A stretch of DNA of 42,203 nt from an uncultured Actinomycetes bacterium (GCA_903868545.1 CAIPVR010000315.1:1-42203), one strand, 5' to 3'; counted from the stretch's first letter, positions 21,533 to 29,848 are shown. Notes: generated from the sequence alone by a model not told the origin. Numbers and translations: made by a program.

Positions 21533-23730
21533 GGACCGCCGCGCGGCGACCGTCGATCCGGCGGTGGCACCGGGTGGCGGTGGTGACGACCGCGCTGGTC
21601 GCGGTGGTGGCCGCGTCGACCGGCACCGGCCCGTCCGGCGCCGCCGGCGCGCTCCCGCAACAGGCCCCGGGTCCCGCCGGGCCGACGGGCGCCGGTGCCG
21701 CGGACGGTCCGCTCACGATCGCCGGGGTGAGCCCGTGGGTGGCGGCGGACGGCACCTTCGAGGTGCGCTTCTCGCCCACCGTCCTCCCGGAGGGCGCGGT
21801 GCTCCGCTACACGGTCCACCAGCGCCTACGCGAGGGACGCGCCGGTTCGGTGCGAGCCTCGCTCGACACGGTGCTCGACGGCGCCTCCCCGGGGCCGGTC
21901 CTGCGCGGTCCGGTGGAGGTGCCCGCCGCGCAGCTCGGCGACCCGGCGACCGGGCCCGTGCTGAGCATCGCCATCGACCCCGCACGCGGCACCAGCACCC
22001 GCGTCTACGTGCCCGACGCCGGGATCCACCCGGTCACGCTCGAGCTGGTCGACGTCGACGGCCGTGACCTGTGGACCGACACCGTGCTGCTCAACCGGCT
22101 CCCGTCCTCGCCGGTCGAGGGTGCCGACGGGGCACCCGCCCGAATGGCGGTCACGCTGCTGCTGCCCGTGGAGGGCCCACCGAGCCTCGAACCCGACGGC
22201 ACCGCCACACTCGACCCGGTCACACGGTCCGCGGTGGCGTCGGCCACCTCGCTGCTCACCGCCGTGCCGGAGGCTCCGCTCACGCTCGGGCTGCGACCGA
22301 ACACGCTCACGGGCGTGGTGCGTTCCGGTTCCGCCGCCGACGAGGCCTTCGTCCAGGCGCTGCGTGCCCCGGCCGTCCGGGCCTCGGTCGCCCGCAGATC
22401 CGACGTGGCGATCGACGCGGGAGGCCTCGTGGAGGCCGACGCGTCCGACGAGCTGCTCCGCCAGCTGCTCGAGGGCGGCGCCACGCTGAACGAGGTCACC
22501 GGACGTGAACCCCGGGTCGACACGTGGTTGCTGGACGACACCGTGAGCCCGGCCGCACTGCCCGTCCTGGCCGGCGCCGGCACCCGCCGCCTGCTCCTCC
22601 CCGCCGAACGGCTCCGGCTGCCGTCCGGTGTCAGCACCCAGGACGCCCGCTCCCGCGCGCTCGGCCTGCAGGACGGCCAGGGCCTCACCGTGACCGCCGA
22701 GGACCCGTTCCTGACGCTCCGCCTGACCGACCCGCGGCGTGACCCGGGGGTCCGGGCGAACCAGGTGGCGTCGTCGCTGATGTCCGGGTGGTTCGGCGCG
22801 GCGGAGGAGGGTGCCACGGCCTTCCCCGGGCCCTCTGCAGTGGTGGTCGTCCCGCCGGCCACCGACGCCGCGGCGTTGCGCGCGCTCCTGCCCGCCTTCG
22901 CCGACGGCGGTCCGCTCACCACCGATCCCGCCGCCGTGCCCACTGCCGCAGCGCGCCTGGGCGGGCGCGCGGCCACCGCCTCACTGGCCCCGCGCGTGCC
23001 CGCCGACCAGGACGGTCCGGTCCTCGCGACCCGCTCCGGCCGGACGTTGATCGACGCCTACCGCCGGATGGCGGGGACCGCGGAACCCGACCTCGAGCTC
23101 TGGTCGGAGCTCAACTCCGAGATCCTGTCCACGCAGATGGACGCCGGTCGACGGGCCCGGACCAGGGCGGCGATCACCGCGGACATCGAACGCCACGCCG
23201 CTCGCGTCGAACTGCCGCCGCAACGTCGGGTGGTGCTGACCAGTCAGGACGCCACCGTCCCCCTGCGGTTCCGCAACGGTCTGCCCTACCCGGTGCAGGT
23301 GATCGTCCGCGCCAGGTCACCGCGGCTCGACGTGAAGGGCGACGACACGAAGCTGGTCACCCTCCGGCCCGGCGAGAACCGGGTGGACCTCCAAGTGACG
23401 GTCCGTGCGCCCGGCACCGCCCTGCTGCGGCTCGACGTGCGGTCACCCGACGGCGTGATCCAGCTGGGGCGGACCGACCTGCCCGTCACGTCGTCGTCGA
23501 TCTCCGGTGTGGGGGCCGCGCTGTCCGTCGTGTCGTTGCTGGTCCTCCTCGGATGGTGGCTCCTGACCGTACGGCGCCGCCGACGGGACGACGCCCGCAC
23601 TGCCGGCAACCACCCGTCGCAGCGTCGGGGGCCCGACCGGGCCGGGACCGGGGCCCCCGACCGGACCGGTCCCGCGGAGGGCTCCGGGAGCGAGGCCCCG
23701 ACGGCCGGTAGCGTCGGCCCCGGTGGATGA
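21529..23730 (+). CDS. DUF6049-type exported, membrane-anchored protein
   Basis: A 733-residue protein with a signal peptide (RRWHRVAVVTTALVAVVAAS), a large extracellular part, one membrane helix near the C terminus (ISGVGAALSVVSLLVLLGWW), then RRRRRDD and a charged, disordered cytosolic tail. Near residue 560-640 a beta-rich domain (RVVLTSQDATVPLRFRNGLP, VTVRAPGTALLRLDV) resembles an immunoglobulin-like fold. Composition and position between the PcnA-like gene and the kinase match Rv3909 of M. tuberculosis. The GTG overlaps the GNAT stop; an alternative start further in would lose the signal peptide. No enzymatic motif is visible; an envelope-assembly role is inferred from neighbours. Confidence 0.8.
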   Translation: MRTAARRPSIRRWHRVAVVTTALVAVVAASTGTGPSGAAGALPQQAPGPAGPTGAGAADGPLTIAGVSPWVAADGTFEVRFSPTVLPEGAVLRYTVHQRLREGRAGSVRASLDTVLDGASPGPVLRGPVEVPAAQLGDPATGPVLSIAIDPARGTSTRVYVPDAGIHPVTLELVDVDGRDLWTDTVLLNRLPSSPVEGADGAPARMAVTLLLPVEGPPSLEPDGTATLDPVTRSAVASATSLLTAVPEAPLTLGLRPNTLTGVVRSGSAADEAFVQALRAPAVRASVARRSDVAIDAGGLVEADASDELLRQLLEGGATLNEVTGREPRVDTWLLDDTVSPAALPVLAGAGTRRLLLPAERLRLPSGVSTQDARSRALGLQDGQGLTVTAEDPFLTLRLTDPRRDPGVRANQVASSLMSGWFGAAEEGATAFPGPSAVVVVPPATDAAALRALLPAFADGGPLTTDPAAVPTAAARLGGRAATASLAPRVPADQDGPVLATRSGRTLIDAYRRMAGTAEPDLELWSELNSEILSTQMDAGRRARTRAAITADIERHAARVELPPQRRVVLTSQDATVPLRFRNGLPYPVQVIVRARSPRLDVKGDDTKLVTLRPGENRVDLQVTVRAPGTALLRLDVRSPDGVIQLGRTDLPVTSSSISGVGAALSVVSLLVLLGWWLLTVRRRRRDDARTAGNHPSQRRGPDRAGTGAPDRTGPAEGSGSEAPTAGSVGPGG

Positions 23731-25276
23731 CGCGCGGGCCGGACGTCGGGGGCTGGATCCTGCCGCCGCGGCCGGGAGCCTGACCGGCGCCGTCCTCTGC
23801 GGCCGGTACCGGCTGGATCGCCAGATCGGGATGGGCGGCATGGCCCAGGTCTGGGAGGGGACCGACACGGTCCTCGGCCGACGGGTCGCGGTGAAGGTGC
23901 TGCACCCGCACCTGGCCCAGGACCAGGCCTACGTGCACCGCTTCCGTCAGGAGGCCGTGGCCGCCGCGCGGCTGAACGCCCCCGGCATCGTGGGCGTGTT
24001 CGACACCTGCAGCGACGACGGTCTCGAGGCGATCGTCATGGAGCTGCTCGATGCCCGCACGCTGCGCGAACTCCTCGACGAGCGCGGGACCCTGGACGCC
24101 GACACGACCCGGCGGATCGGGCTGCGCCTGCTCGACGCGCTCGAGGCCGCGCACACCGCCGGGCTGGTGCACCGCGACGTGAAGCCGTCGAACATCCTCC
24201 TGTGCACCGACGGCCGGGTGAAGATCGCCGACTTCGGCATCGCCAAGGCCGACGACCACCCGGACCTCACCCGCGACGAGTCCGTGGTCGGGACCGCCTC
24301 GTACCTGGCACCGGAACAGCTCACCTCGGGCGAGGTCGACGGGCGGGCGGACCTCTACTCCCTCGGGCTGGTGCTCTACGAGTGCCTCACCGGTCGGCTC
24401 CCCTTCACCGGCGACACGAGCGCCGCGGTCGCCGTGGCCCGGCTGCACACCGATCCGGTTCCACCCCGCCGCGTGCGCGCCGACGTGCCGCCCTCGCTGG
24501 AGGTCGCGGTCATGGGGGCGCTGGTGAGGGACCCGGCCGGGCGGTACCCCACGGCGGCGGCGTTCCGGGCCGCCCTGCTGGAGCCCGTGGCACCGGTGGT
24601 GCGGGCCCGCCATGCGCCCGCGGAGCCCGACACCGCGGAGACGGAGGCCGTTGCCGGGTTCGGTCGGTCCGAGCGCAGCTGGCTGCTGCGGGCGTTCCTG
24701 ATCCTCCTCGTCACCGCCGCCCTCGTGGTGGCCGGACTGCTGCTGCGGGCCGCACAACAGTCCGACGAGCCGGTGGTGACCACTCCCCCGAGCCCGGCCC
24801 CCCCGGGCGGGGGCGCCCTCCCGGTGGCCCGGATGGTGGCGGTCGACCCGCAGGGCTCCGGCACCTCCGGTGAGAACGACGCACTCGCCGGCGATGCCGC
24901 CGACGGCGACCCGGCGACGGCGTGGCGGACCGAGACCTACGACTCCCCCACGTTCTTCGGCACCAAGAAGGGTGTGGGCCTCGCAGCGGTCCTGCAGGAG
25001 CGGTCACGTATCAGCGGTGTCCGCGTACGCGGCTCGACCAACGGTTGGTCGGGCACGGTGTACGTCCTCGACGGGGCCGACCCTGCGAGGTTCGACCCGG
25101 CGACGGCGACGGCGGTGGCCCCGCTGGACGACGTCCGCGGCCCGGTCGACGTGCCGGTCGACGCGGCGGGCCGGACGGTGGTGCTGTGGATCACGGACCT
25201 GGGGGCGGACGTGGGCGAGGGCCGACACCGCGTGGAGATCTCGGAACTGACGGCGCTCGGCACACCGGGGAGCTGA
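23723..25276 (+). CDS. Membrane Ser/Thr protein kinase with discoidin-like extracellular domain
   Basis: A 517-residue protein. The Hanks-type kinase domain (about 27-290) has the glycine loop IGMGGMAQVWEG, Lys58 in VAVKVL, catalytic HRDVKPSN (Asp152), metal-binding DFG (Asp170) and GTASYLAPEQ, so it should be active. One helix (about 320-342) leads to an extracellular part of about 165 residues (ALAGDAADGDPATAWRTETY, GVRVRGSTNGWSGTVYV) resembling a galactose-binding/discoidin domain. It lies between DUF6049 and the sigma factor, where M. tuberculosis has Rv3910, a MurJ fused to a pseudokinase and a similar ectodomain. Here no MurJ part is present. The GTG overlaps the DUF6049 stop by 8 bp. 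Confidence 0.9.
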   Translation: MDDARAGRRGLDPAAAAGSLTGAVLCGRYRLDRQIGMGGMAQVWEGTDTVLGRRVAVKVLHPHLAQDQAYVHRFRQEAVAAARLNAPGIVGVFDTCSDDGLEAIVMELLDARTLRELLDERGTLDADTTRRIGLRLLDALEAAHTAGLVHRDVKPSNILLCTDGRVKIADFGIAKADDHPDLTRDESVVGTASYLAPEQLTSGEVDGRADLYSLGLVLYECLTGRLPFTGDTSAAVAVARLHTDPVPPRRVRADVPPSLEVAVMGALVRDPAGRYPTAAAFRAALLEPVAPVVRARHAPAEPDTAETEAVAGFGRSERSWLLRAFLILLVTAALVVAGLLLRAAQQSDEPVVTTPPSPAPPGGGALPVARMVAVDPQGSGTSGENDALAGDAADGDPATAWRTETYDSPTFFGTKKGVGLAAVLQERSRISGVRVRGSTNGWSGTVYVLDGADPARFDPATATAVAPLDDVRGPVDVPVDAAGRTVVLWITDLGADVGEGRHRVEISELTALGTPGS

Positions 25277-25280
25277 CCGC

Positions 25281-25910
25281 GTGGCACGCGTACGCCGACG
25301 GACCGACCTCCGGCGCCTCGGCGACGAGCAGCTGGTGGAGCTGGCCGCTGCCGGGGACGGGCCCGCACTGGAGGAACTGCTGGGCCGACACCGCGGCCGG
25401 CTCCACGCCGTGTGCCGACGGGTCTGCCACGACCCCGACGAGGCCGAGGACGCCCTCCAGGACGCCCTGGTCGCCATCACGCGGGGCCTGCCCGGCTTCC
25501 GGGGAGGCTCCTCGTTCAGCACCTGGGCCTCACGCATCGCCACCAACCGCTGCCTCGACGAACTCCGGCGACGTTCGCGCCGTCCCGAGCCGGTCGAGCC
25601 CCACGCCGAACGGCTCGTCCGTGCCGCACCAGAGGCGGCGGCACCCGACACCACGGCCGTGCGCTCCGCCGACCGCGACCTCCTGATCGAGGCCCTGGCC
25701 CGGCTGCCGGAGGACCAACGCGACGTGGTGGTCCTGCGCGACGTGCTCGACCTCGACTACTCGGGCATCGCGGAGGAACTGGGGGTCCCGATCGGCACCG
25801 TCCGCTCCCGTCTGGCCCGGGGACGGGCACGGCTGGCGATGGAGTTGGCCCCGGAGGGGAACCGGAACGACGGCGACGACGTCGGTATCGGGGAGGACCG
25901 AGATGACTGA
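25281..25910 (+). CDS. ECF-type RNA polymerase sigma factor (SigM-like)
   Basis: A 209-residue sigma-70 family protein. Region 2 carries DPDEAEDALQDALVAITRGLPGFRGGSSFSTWASRIATNRCLDE; region 4 carries LPEDQRDVVVLRDVLDLDYSGIAEELGVPIGTVRSRLARGRARL with the helix-turn-helix. There is no extra C-terminal domain, only a short charged tail. It starts with GTG 4 bp after the kinase stop, and its end overlaps the next gene by 8 bp. Order and neighbours match M. tuberculosis sigM (Rv3911), next to an anti-sigma gene and trxB. The overlap with a single-pass membrane protein gene points to control by anti-sigma sequestration. Confidence 0.95.
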   Translation: MARVRRRTDLRRLGDEQLVELAAAGDGPALEELLGRHRGRLHAVCRRVCHDPDEAEDALQDALVAITRGLPGFRGGSSFSTWASRIATNRCLDELRRRSRRPEPVEPHAERLVRAAPEAAAPDTTAVRSADRDLLIEALARLPEDQRDVVVLRDVLDLDYSGIAEELGVPIGTVRSRLARGRARLAMELAPEGNRNDGDDVGIGEDRDD

Positions 25911-26736
25911 CCACGACGGGACCGGGACCGGCCCGGAACGTCCGACCGCCGGTGGATCGTGGCTCGAGGACGACATCGCCGTGGGCGCGGTGCTGGACGA
26001 CGAGGCCACCGAGGAGGAACTGGCCCGTGTCCTTGCGGAACCGCGTCTGCTCGCCCGGCTCGAGGAACTCCGGCGTGTGCGGTCGCTCCTCGGCCCCGTC
26101 GACGACGCCGCCGGGGAGCTCCCGGGCGTGACGGCTCCGGTCACCGCCATCGACCCTCGACGGCGCCGGGCCGACCGCCCGTCGCCCCCCCGACGGGTGG
26201 TCACGGGCCGGGTGGCCGCAGCGGCCGTCCTCGCCGTGGTGGTGCTGGGTGGTGCGGTCCTCGCCGCACGGGGCGGCGACGGCGACTCGACCGCCACCTC
26301 CTCCGCCGCCACCACCGACGCCGCCACCACCCCTGCCGACAGCGCGACGGACGCGTTCGACCGCGGCACCGGTGCTCCGGGCGGTGCCGGGGAGGCCCGC
26401 GACACCGCCAGGGCCGACGCCCCGGCCGACACCGACCCGAACGATCCGGTCGCCGGAGCAGCACCCGACGCTGCGGCGGATGCGACGGCGGAACGGGCGG
26501 CCAGCGGGCCCCTGGACCTCGGCGAGGTGGCCGACGCCGGCGCGCTCGCGGGACGCACCGCCGACCTCACCCCCGGCCTCCCGCCCGGCACGCCGTGTGC
26601 CGGCGAGTTGGCCGTCCGGCGTGTCACGTCGGTGGCGACAGCACGCCTCGCCGGCACCGACGTGGTCGTCGGCGCCGGCCCCGACGGGGTGCTCGTGGTC
26701 CTCGACCGGTCGACGTGCAGGACGTTCGGCGGGTGA
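25903..26736 (+). CDS. Putative anti-sigma factor, single-pass membrane protein
   Basis: A 277-residue protein. The N-terminal cytosolic part of about 98 residues has charged helices (DDEATEEELARVLAEPRLLARLEEL) suited to binding a sigma factor, though no zinc-binding HxxxCxxC motif is present. One membrane helix follows (VAAAAVLAVVVLGGAVLAA, about 99-118), then a long Ala/Asp/Thr-rich extracellular linker and a small C-terminal domain with two cysteines (TPCAGELAVRRV, STCRTFGG). The ATG overlaps the sigma gene by 8 bp. Sequence similarity to known anti-sigma factors is weak, so the assignment rests on position and topology. The two cysteines could form a disulfide outside the cell, and the next redox genes are trxB and trxA. 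Confidence 0.65.
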   Translation: MTDHDGTGTGPERPTAGGSWLEDDIAVGAVLDDEATEEELARVLAEPRLLARLEELRRVRSLLGPVDDAAGELPGVTAPVTAIDPRRRRADRPSPPRRVVTGRVAAAAVLAVVVLGGAVLAARGGDGDSTATSSAATTDAATTPADSATDAFDRGTGAPGGAGEARDTARADAPADTDPNDPVAGAAPDAAADATAERAASGPLDLGEVADAGALAGRTADLTPGLPPGTPCAGELAVRRVTSVATARLAGTDVVVGAGPDGVLVVLDRSTCRTFGG

Positions 26737-26762
26737 CGGTCGCCCGGTGCGGTCGAGGAACG

Positions 26763-26768
26763 TAGGCT
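26763..26768 (+). promoter_or_regulatory. Leaderless-type -10 of the small membrane protein gene
   Basis: TAGGCT, 8 nt before the ATG at 26777. No -35 match stands out. Confidence 0.45.
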
Positions 26769-26776
26769 CCCGACCC

Positions 26777-27121
26777 ATGTCCGACCCCAGTGCCCCGGAG
26801 TCCGCCCGCACGGCCGGCACCGCCACGTCGCCCACCGAGCAGGACTGGACCGACCAGGTCACCGACCTCATCGTCGACACGGTCGACAAGGTCCGGGCCC
26901 GGACCACCGGCCCGATCCTCGAGGGTGCCAAGGGACTCGTCTACGCCGTCGTGGCGATGATCGTCCTCGTCCCGATCATGATCATGGGCACCGCCGGTGC
27001 GGTCCGCTTCCTCAACTGGCTGCTGCCGGGGGACGTGTGGGTCGCCTACGCCGTCCTCGGTGCGGTCCTCGTGCTCCTCGGGGCCTGGTTGTGGTCCAAG
27101 CGCGCCCCGCGCGTCCGCTGA
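26777..27121 (+). CDS. Small two-helix membrane protein of unknown function
   Basis: A 114-residue protein. The first 50 residues are polar and contain a likely amphipathic helix (VTDLIVDTVDKVRARTTGPI). Two hydrophobic helices follow (LVYAVVAMIVLVPIMIMGTA and WVAYAVLGAVLVLLGAWLW), ending in a basic WSKRAPRVR. TAGGCT at 26763-26768 lies 8 nt before the ATG and there is no ribosome-binding site, so the transcript would be leaderless and independent of the sigma unit. It sits between the putative anti-sigma gene and trxB. I do not recognise the family; a membrane-organising role would be a guess. Confidence 0.75.
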   Translation: MSDPSAPESARTAGTATSPTEQDWTDQVTDLIVDTVDKVRARTTGPILEGAKGLVYAVVAMIVLVPIMIMGTAGAVRFLNWLLPGDVWVAYAVLGAVLVLLGAWLWSKRAPRVR

Positions 27122-27194
27122 CCCGGTCCGCTCCCACGACCACATCTGTCCGCCCACCTGCCCCGAACTCCTCGACCCCCCCCCGGAGGCCACC

Positions 27195-28187
27195 GTGTCC
27201 GCCGAGCCGAACGGCACCGACCGCAACGACGACGTCCGCCCCGTGGTGATCGTGGGATCCGGTCCCGCCGGACTCACCGCCGCGATCTACACCGCCCGCG
27301 CCAACCTCCAGCCGCTCCTGGTGGAGGGTGAACCCTCCTCCACCAGCGACCAACCGGGCGGTCAGCTGATGCTCACCACCGAGGTGGAGAACTTCCCGGG
27401 ATTCCCCGACGGGATCATGGGACCGGAGCTGATGGCGTCGTTCCGCCAGCAGGCCATGCGGTTCGGCACCGACATCCGCACCGAGAAGGTCACCCGGGTC
27501 GACCTCTCGTCCCGACCGTTCGGGGTGTGGGTCGGTGATCCCGAGGCGCCGGAACCCACCTACCGGGGCCAGGCGCTGATCGTGGCCACCGGGGCCAGTT
27601 CGCTGATGCTGGGGATCGAGGCGGAGCGGCGGCTGCTCGGGCACGGGCTGTCCACCTGCGCCACCTGCGACGGGTTCTTCTTCCGCGACCAGGACATCTG
27701 CGTGGTCGGCGGCGGCGACTCGGCGCTCGAGGAGGCCATGTTCCTCACCCGGTTCGCCCGCTCCGTGACCGTGATCCACCGCCGCAAGGAGTTGCGGGCC
27801 TCCAAGATCATGCAGGACCGGGCGTTCGCCAACGAGAAGCTGTCGTTCCTCTGGGACTCGGTGGTGGACGACATCGTCGGCGAGACCACCGTGGAGGGCG
27901 TGGTGGTGCGCGACGTGCAGACCGGCGAGGTGACCACCAAGCCCTACACCGGTGTGTTCGTCGCCATCGGCCACCGGCCGAACACCGACCTCTTCCGCGG
28001 ACAGCTCGACCTGAAGGACAACGGCTACCTCATCACGGCTGCCGACACGTCCCGTACCTCGGTCGAAGGGGTGTTCGCCTGCGGCGACGTGCAGGACGAC
28101 TGGTATCGCCAGGCCATCACGGCCGCCGGCAGCGGCTGCATGGCGGCGATCGACGCTGAACGCTGGCTGGAGGCGCAGGGCCACTGA
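27195..28187 (+). CDS. trxB: Thioredoxin reductase
   Basis: A 330-residue flavoprotein with the FAD fingerprint VVIVGSGPAGLTAAIYTARA, the redox-active STCATCDGFFFRD (Cys155, Cys158), the NADPH fingerprint VVGGGDSALEEAMFL and the final FAD motif GVFACGDVQDDWYRQAITAAGSG (read in two parts). It moves electrons from NADPH to thioredoxin, whose gene comes next. I chose the GTG at 27195: GGAGG lies 5 nt upstream. A run of nine C bases sits at 27176-27184, just before that ribosome-binding site. A strong hairpin follows the stop and separates trxB from trxA, so the two are not simply one transcript. Confidence 0.96.
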   Translation: MSAEPNGTDRNDDVRPVVIVGSGPAGLTAAIYTARANLQPLLVEGEPSSTSDQPGGQLMLTTEVENFPGFPDGIMGPELMASFRQQAMRFGTDIRTEKVTRVDLSSRPFGVWVGDPEAPEPTYRGQALIVATGASSLMLGIEAERRLLGHGLSTCATCDGFFFRDQDICVVGGGDSALEEAMFLTRFARSVTVIHRRKELRASKIMQDRAFANEKLSFLWDSVVDDIVGETTVEGVVVRDVQTGEVTTKPYTGVFVAIGHRPNTDLFRGQLDLKDNGYLITAADTSRTSVEGVFACGDVQDDWYRQAITAAGSGCMAAIDAERWLEAQGH

Positions 28188-28193
28188 GCCCCA

Positions 28194-28216
28194 GCGGACT
28201 CAGATGCTGAGTCCGC
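28194..28216 (+). terminator. Terminator after trxB
   Basis: GCGGACTCAG (28194-28203) and CTGAGTCCGC (28207-28216) pair perfectly over 10 bp around ATG, 6 bp after the trxB stop. The following bases AAGGAATCTT contain only a short T-run. Confidence 0.7.
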
Positions 28217-28243
28217 AAGGAATCTTCCGGGCGTGCCGCTGGT

Positions 28244-28249
28244 TACAGT
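28244..28249 (+). promoter_or_regulatory. Candidate -10 of trxA
   Basis: TACAGT lies after the trxB terminator and about 75 nt before the trxA ATG, which has GGAAGGA as a ribosome-binding site. No -35 match is clear. Confidence 0.4.
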
Positions 28250-28323
28250 CCCCGGGACGTCAGCAGCAGCGCCGGCGTACCGTCCGACAGCGAGACGAAC
28301 CTCCGACCCGGGAAGGACCGAGC

Positions 28324-28647
28324 ATGGGTGCCATCCAACAGCTCTCCGAAGCGACCTTCGCCGAGGAGGTGAACGCCTCCGACGTGCCGGTCGTGGTGGA
28401 CTTCTGGGCCGAGTGGTGCGGGCCCTGCAAGATGATCGCCCCCATCCTCGAGGAGATCGCCACGGAGCAGGACGGCAAGGTCCGTGTCGCCAAGGTCAAC
28501 GTCGACGAGAACCCCGGCCTGGCGCGACAGTTCAATGTGATGAGCATCCCTACGATGATCGTCTTCAAGGATGGTTCCGAGGATCAGCGCATCGTCGGTG
28601 CCAAGGGGAAGCCCCAGCTGCTCGAGGATCTCGCCCCCTACCTCTGA
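28324..28647 (+). CDS. trxA: Thioredoxin
   Basis: A 107-residue thioredoxin of standard length: VVVDFWAEWCGPCKMIAPIL with Cys32 and Cys35, VNVDENPGLARQFNVMSIPT with the cis-proline, and IVGAKGKPQLLEDLAPYL at the end. It reduces protein disulfides in the cytosol using electrons from trxB. GGAAGGA lies 7 nt before the ATG. In M. tuberculosis the equivalent gene (trxC, Rv3914) lies between trxB2 and the cwlM gene, as here. It could also supply electrons to the arsenate reductase encoded elsewhere in this window (inference). Confidence 0.97.
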   Translation: MGAIQQLSEATFAEEVNASDVPVVVDFWAEWCGPCKMIAPILEEIATEQDGKVRVAKVNVDENPGLARQFNVMSIPTMIVFKDGSEDQRIVGAKGKPQLLEDLAPYL

Positions 28648-28726
28648 GGTCGCCGGCAGCCGGTAGTGTCGGGCCCGATCGCAGTCCGGCGACCGGCGCG
28701 GCCGGTCCCTCCTCCAGGATCCGACC

Positions 28727-29698
28727 CTGACCCTCGCCGCTCTCCCGCTGTCGTCCGGCTCCGCCGGGCCCGCCGTCGCCGACCTGCGCCGTCGTCTCGC
28801 CGCGGCCGGCCACGCCACCGACGACCCGGCCGACGCCTACGGGCGGTCCACCGAGCAGGCGGTCCGCCGCTTCCAACGCGCCAAGGGACTGCGTGAGGAC
28901 GGCGTGTGCGGACCCTCCACCTGGTCCGCACTCGTGGAATCCGAGTTCGGTCTCGGCGACCGCCTGTTGTGCCTCCGGTCGCCGATGATGCGCGGCGACG
29001 ACGTGGCCGAACTGCAGCTTCGGCTCGGTGCCATGGGCTTCGACGCGGGCCGTGTCGACGGCATCTTCGGCGGCGCCACCCGACGAGCCGTCGGCGACTT
29101 CCAGCGCAACGCGGGTCTCGTCTGTGACGAGGTCTGCGGCCCCGACACGGTGGAGGCACTGCGCCGCCTCGAGGGCCGCGCCGGAGAGGCAACGGTCACT
29201 GCGGTACGTGAGCGGGAGCGGCTCCGCCGCAACACCGGTCCGCTGCACGGGATCGAGGTGGTGGTCGGCGGCGACGAGCGTGCGAGGTCCGTGGCCACCC
29301 GGCTCGCCGCGGCGCTCCGCGAGACCGGGGTCGAGGCGCATCTGGCCGAGGGCGACTGGTCCGAGCAGGCGGCCCACGCCAACGAGCGGGACGCCACCGT
29401 CTACCTCGGGATCAGCGTCACCGACAGCCCCGGCATCGAGGCCGCCTACTTCTCGGTCCCGGGGTTCGAGTCCCATGGCGGTCGGCGACTCGCCGAACTC
29501 GTGGTCGAGGAGCTGCCCGCCCCGCCGGGATGGGGCGTCGGTGCCATCCGGGGAATGCGCCTCGCCGTACTTCGGGAGACCCGGGCACCGGCGGTGGTGC
29601 TCCAGCTGGGCGGCCCCGACCAGGTGGAGGAGCAGGGTGGCCTCGTGGTCACCTCGCTCGTGCGAGCGCTCCGTCTCTGGTCGTCCGACCCGGTCTGA
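28727..29698 (+). CDS. CwlM-like protein: two peptidoglycan-binding domains and a degenerate amidase_3 domain
   Basis: A 323-residue protein. The first PG-binding repeat is VADLRRRLAAAGHATDD to FQRAKGLREDGVCGPSTW; the second is VAELQLRLGAMGFDAGRVDG to FQRNAGLVCDEVCGPDT. An amidase_3-like domain follows, but where the zinc His and catalytic Glu belong it reads IEVVVGGDER and VLQLGGPD, so hydrolysis seems impossible. M. tuberculosis CwlM (Rv3915), also inactive, activates MurA when phosphorylated. No ATG, GTG or TTG precedes the first repeat; the only fitting start is CTG at 28727, with AGGA 8 nt upstream. A GTG at 28904 would remove most of repeat one. TAGTGT at 28664-28669 may be the -10. Confidence 0.85.
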   Translation: MTLAALPLSSGSAGPAVADLRRRLAAAGHATDDPADAYGRSTEQAVRRFQRAKGLREDGVCGPSTWSALVESEFGLGDRLLCLRSPMMRGDDVAELQLRLGAMGFDAGRVDGIFGGATRRAVGDFQRNAGLVCDEVCGPDTVEALRRLEGRAGEATVTAVRERERLRRNTGPLHGIEVVVGGDERARSVATRLAAALRETGVEAHLAEGDWSEQAAHANERDATVYLGISVTDSPGIEAAYFSVPGFESHGGRRLAELVVEELPAPPGWGVGAIRGMRLAVLRETRAPAVVLQLGGPDQVEEQGGLVVTSLVRALRLWSSDPV

Positions 29699-29738
29699 AC
29701 CCGCTCCGGCCGAGCAGTCGACCTACCAGCAGCGTGTC

Positions 29739-29761
29739 CTCACCCTCGATCACCGAGTGAG
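29739..29761 (+). terminator. Weak bulged hairpin after the CwlM-like gene
   Basis: CTCAC pairs with GTGAG and, after a 2-nt bulge, TCG with CGA around ATCAC. It lies between the convergent cwlM-like and parB genes. Confidence 0.35.
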
Positions 29762-29813
29762 ACCTGACCGGGGGGCACCGACCCTTCACTTCACGGTTCA
29801 GGAGTCCACAGCG

Positions 29814-29834
29814 TTGCCCACACCCTGTGGACAA
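29814..29834. promoter_or_regulatory. DnaA-box-like pair between the CwlM-like gene and parB
   Basis: TTGCCCACA (29814-29822) and TGTGGACAA (29826-29834) face each other 3 nt apart. The second is an exact TTGTCCACA on the minus strand. They lie between the 3' ends of two convergent genes, so they are unlikely to act on a start. Confidence 0.45.
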
Positions 29835-29848
29835 CCCACCCCGGACCG

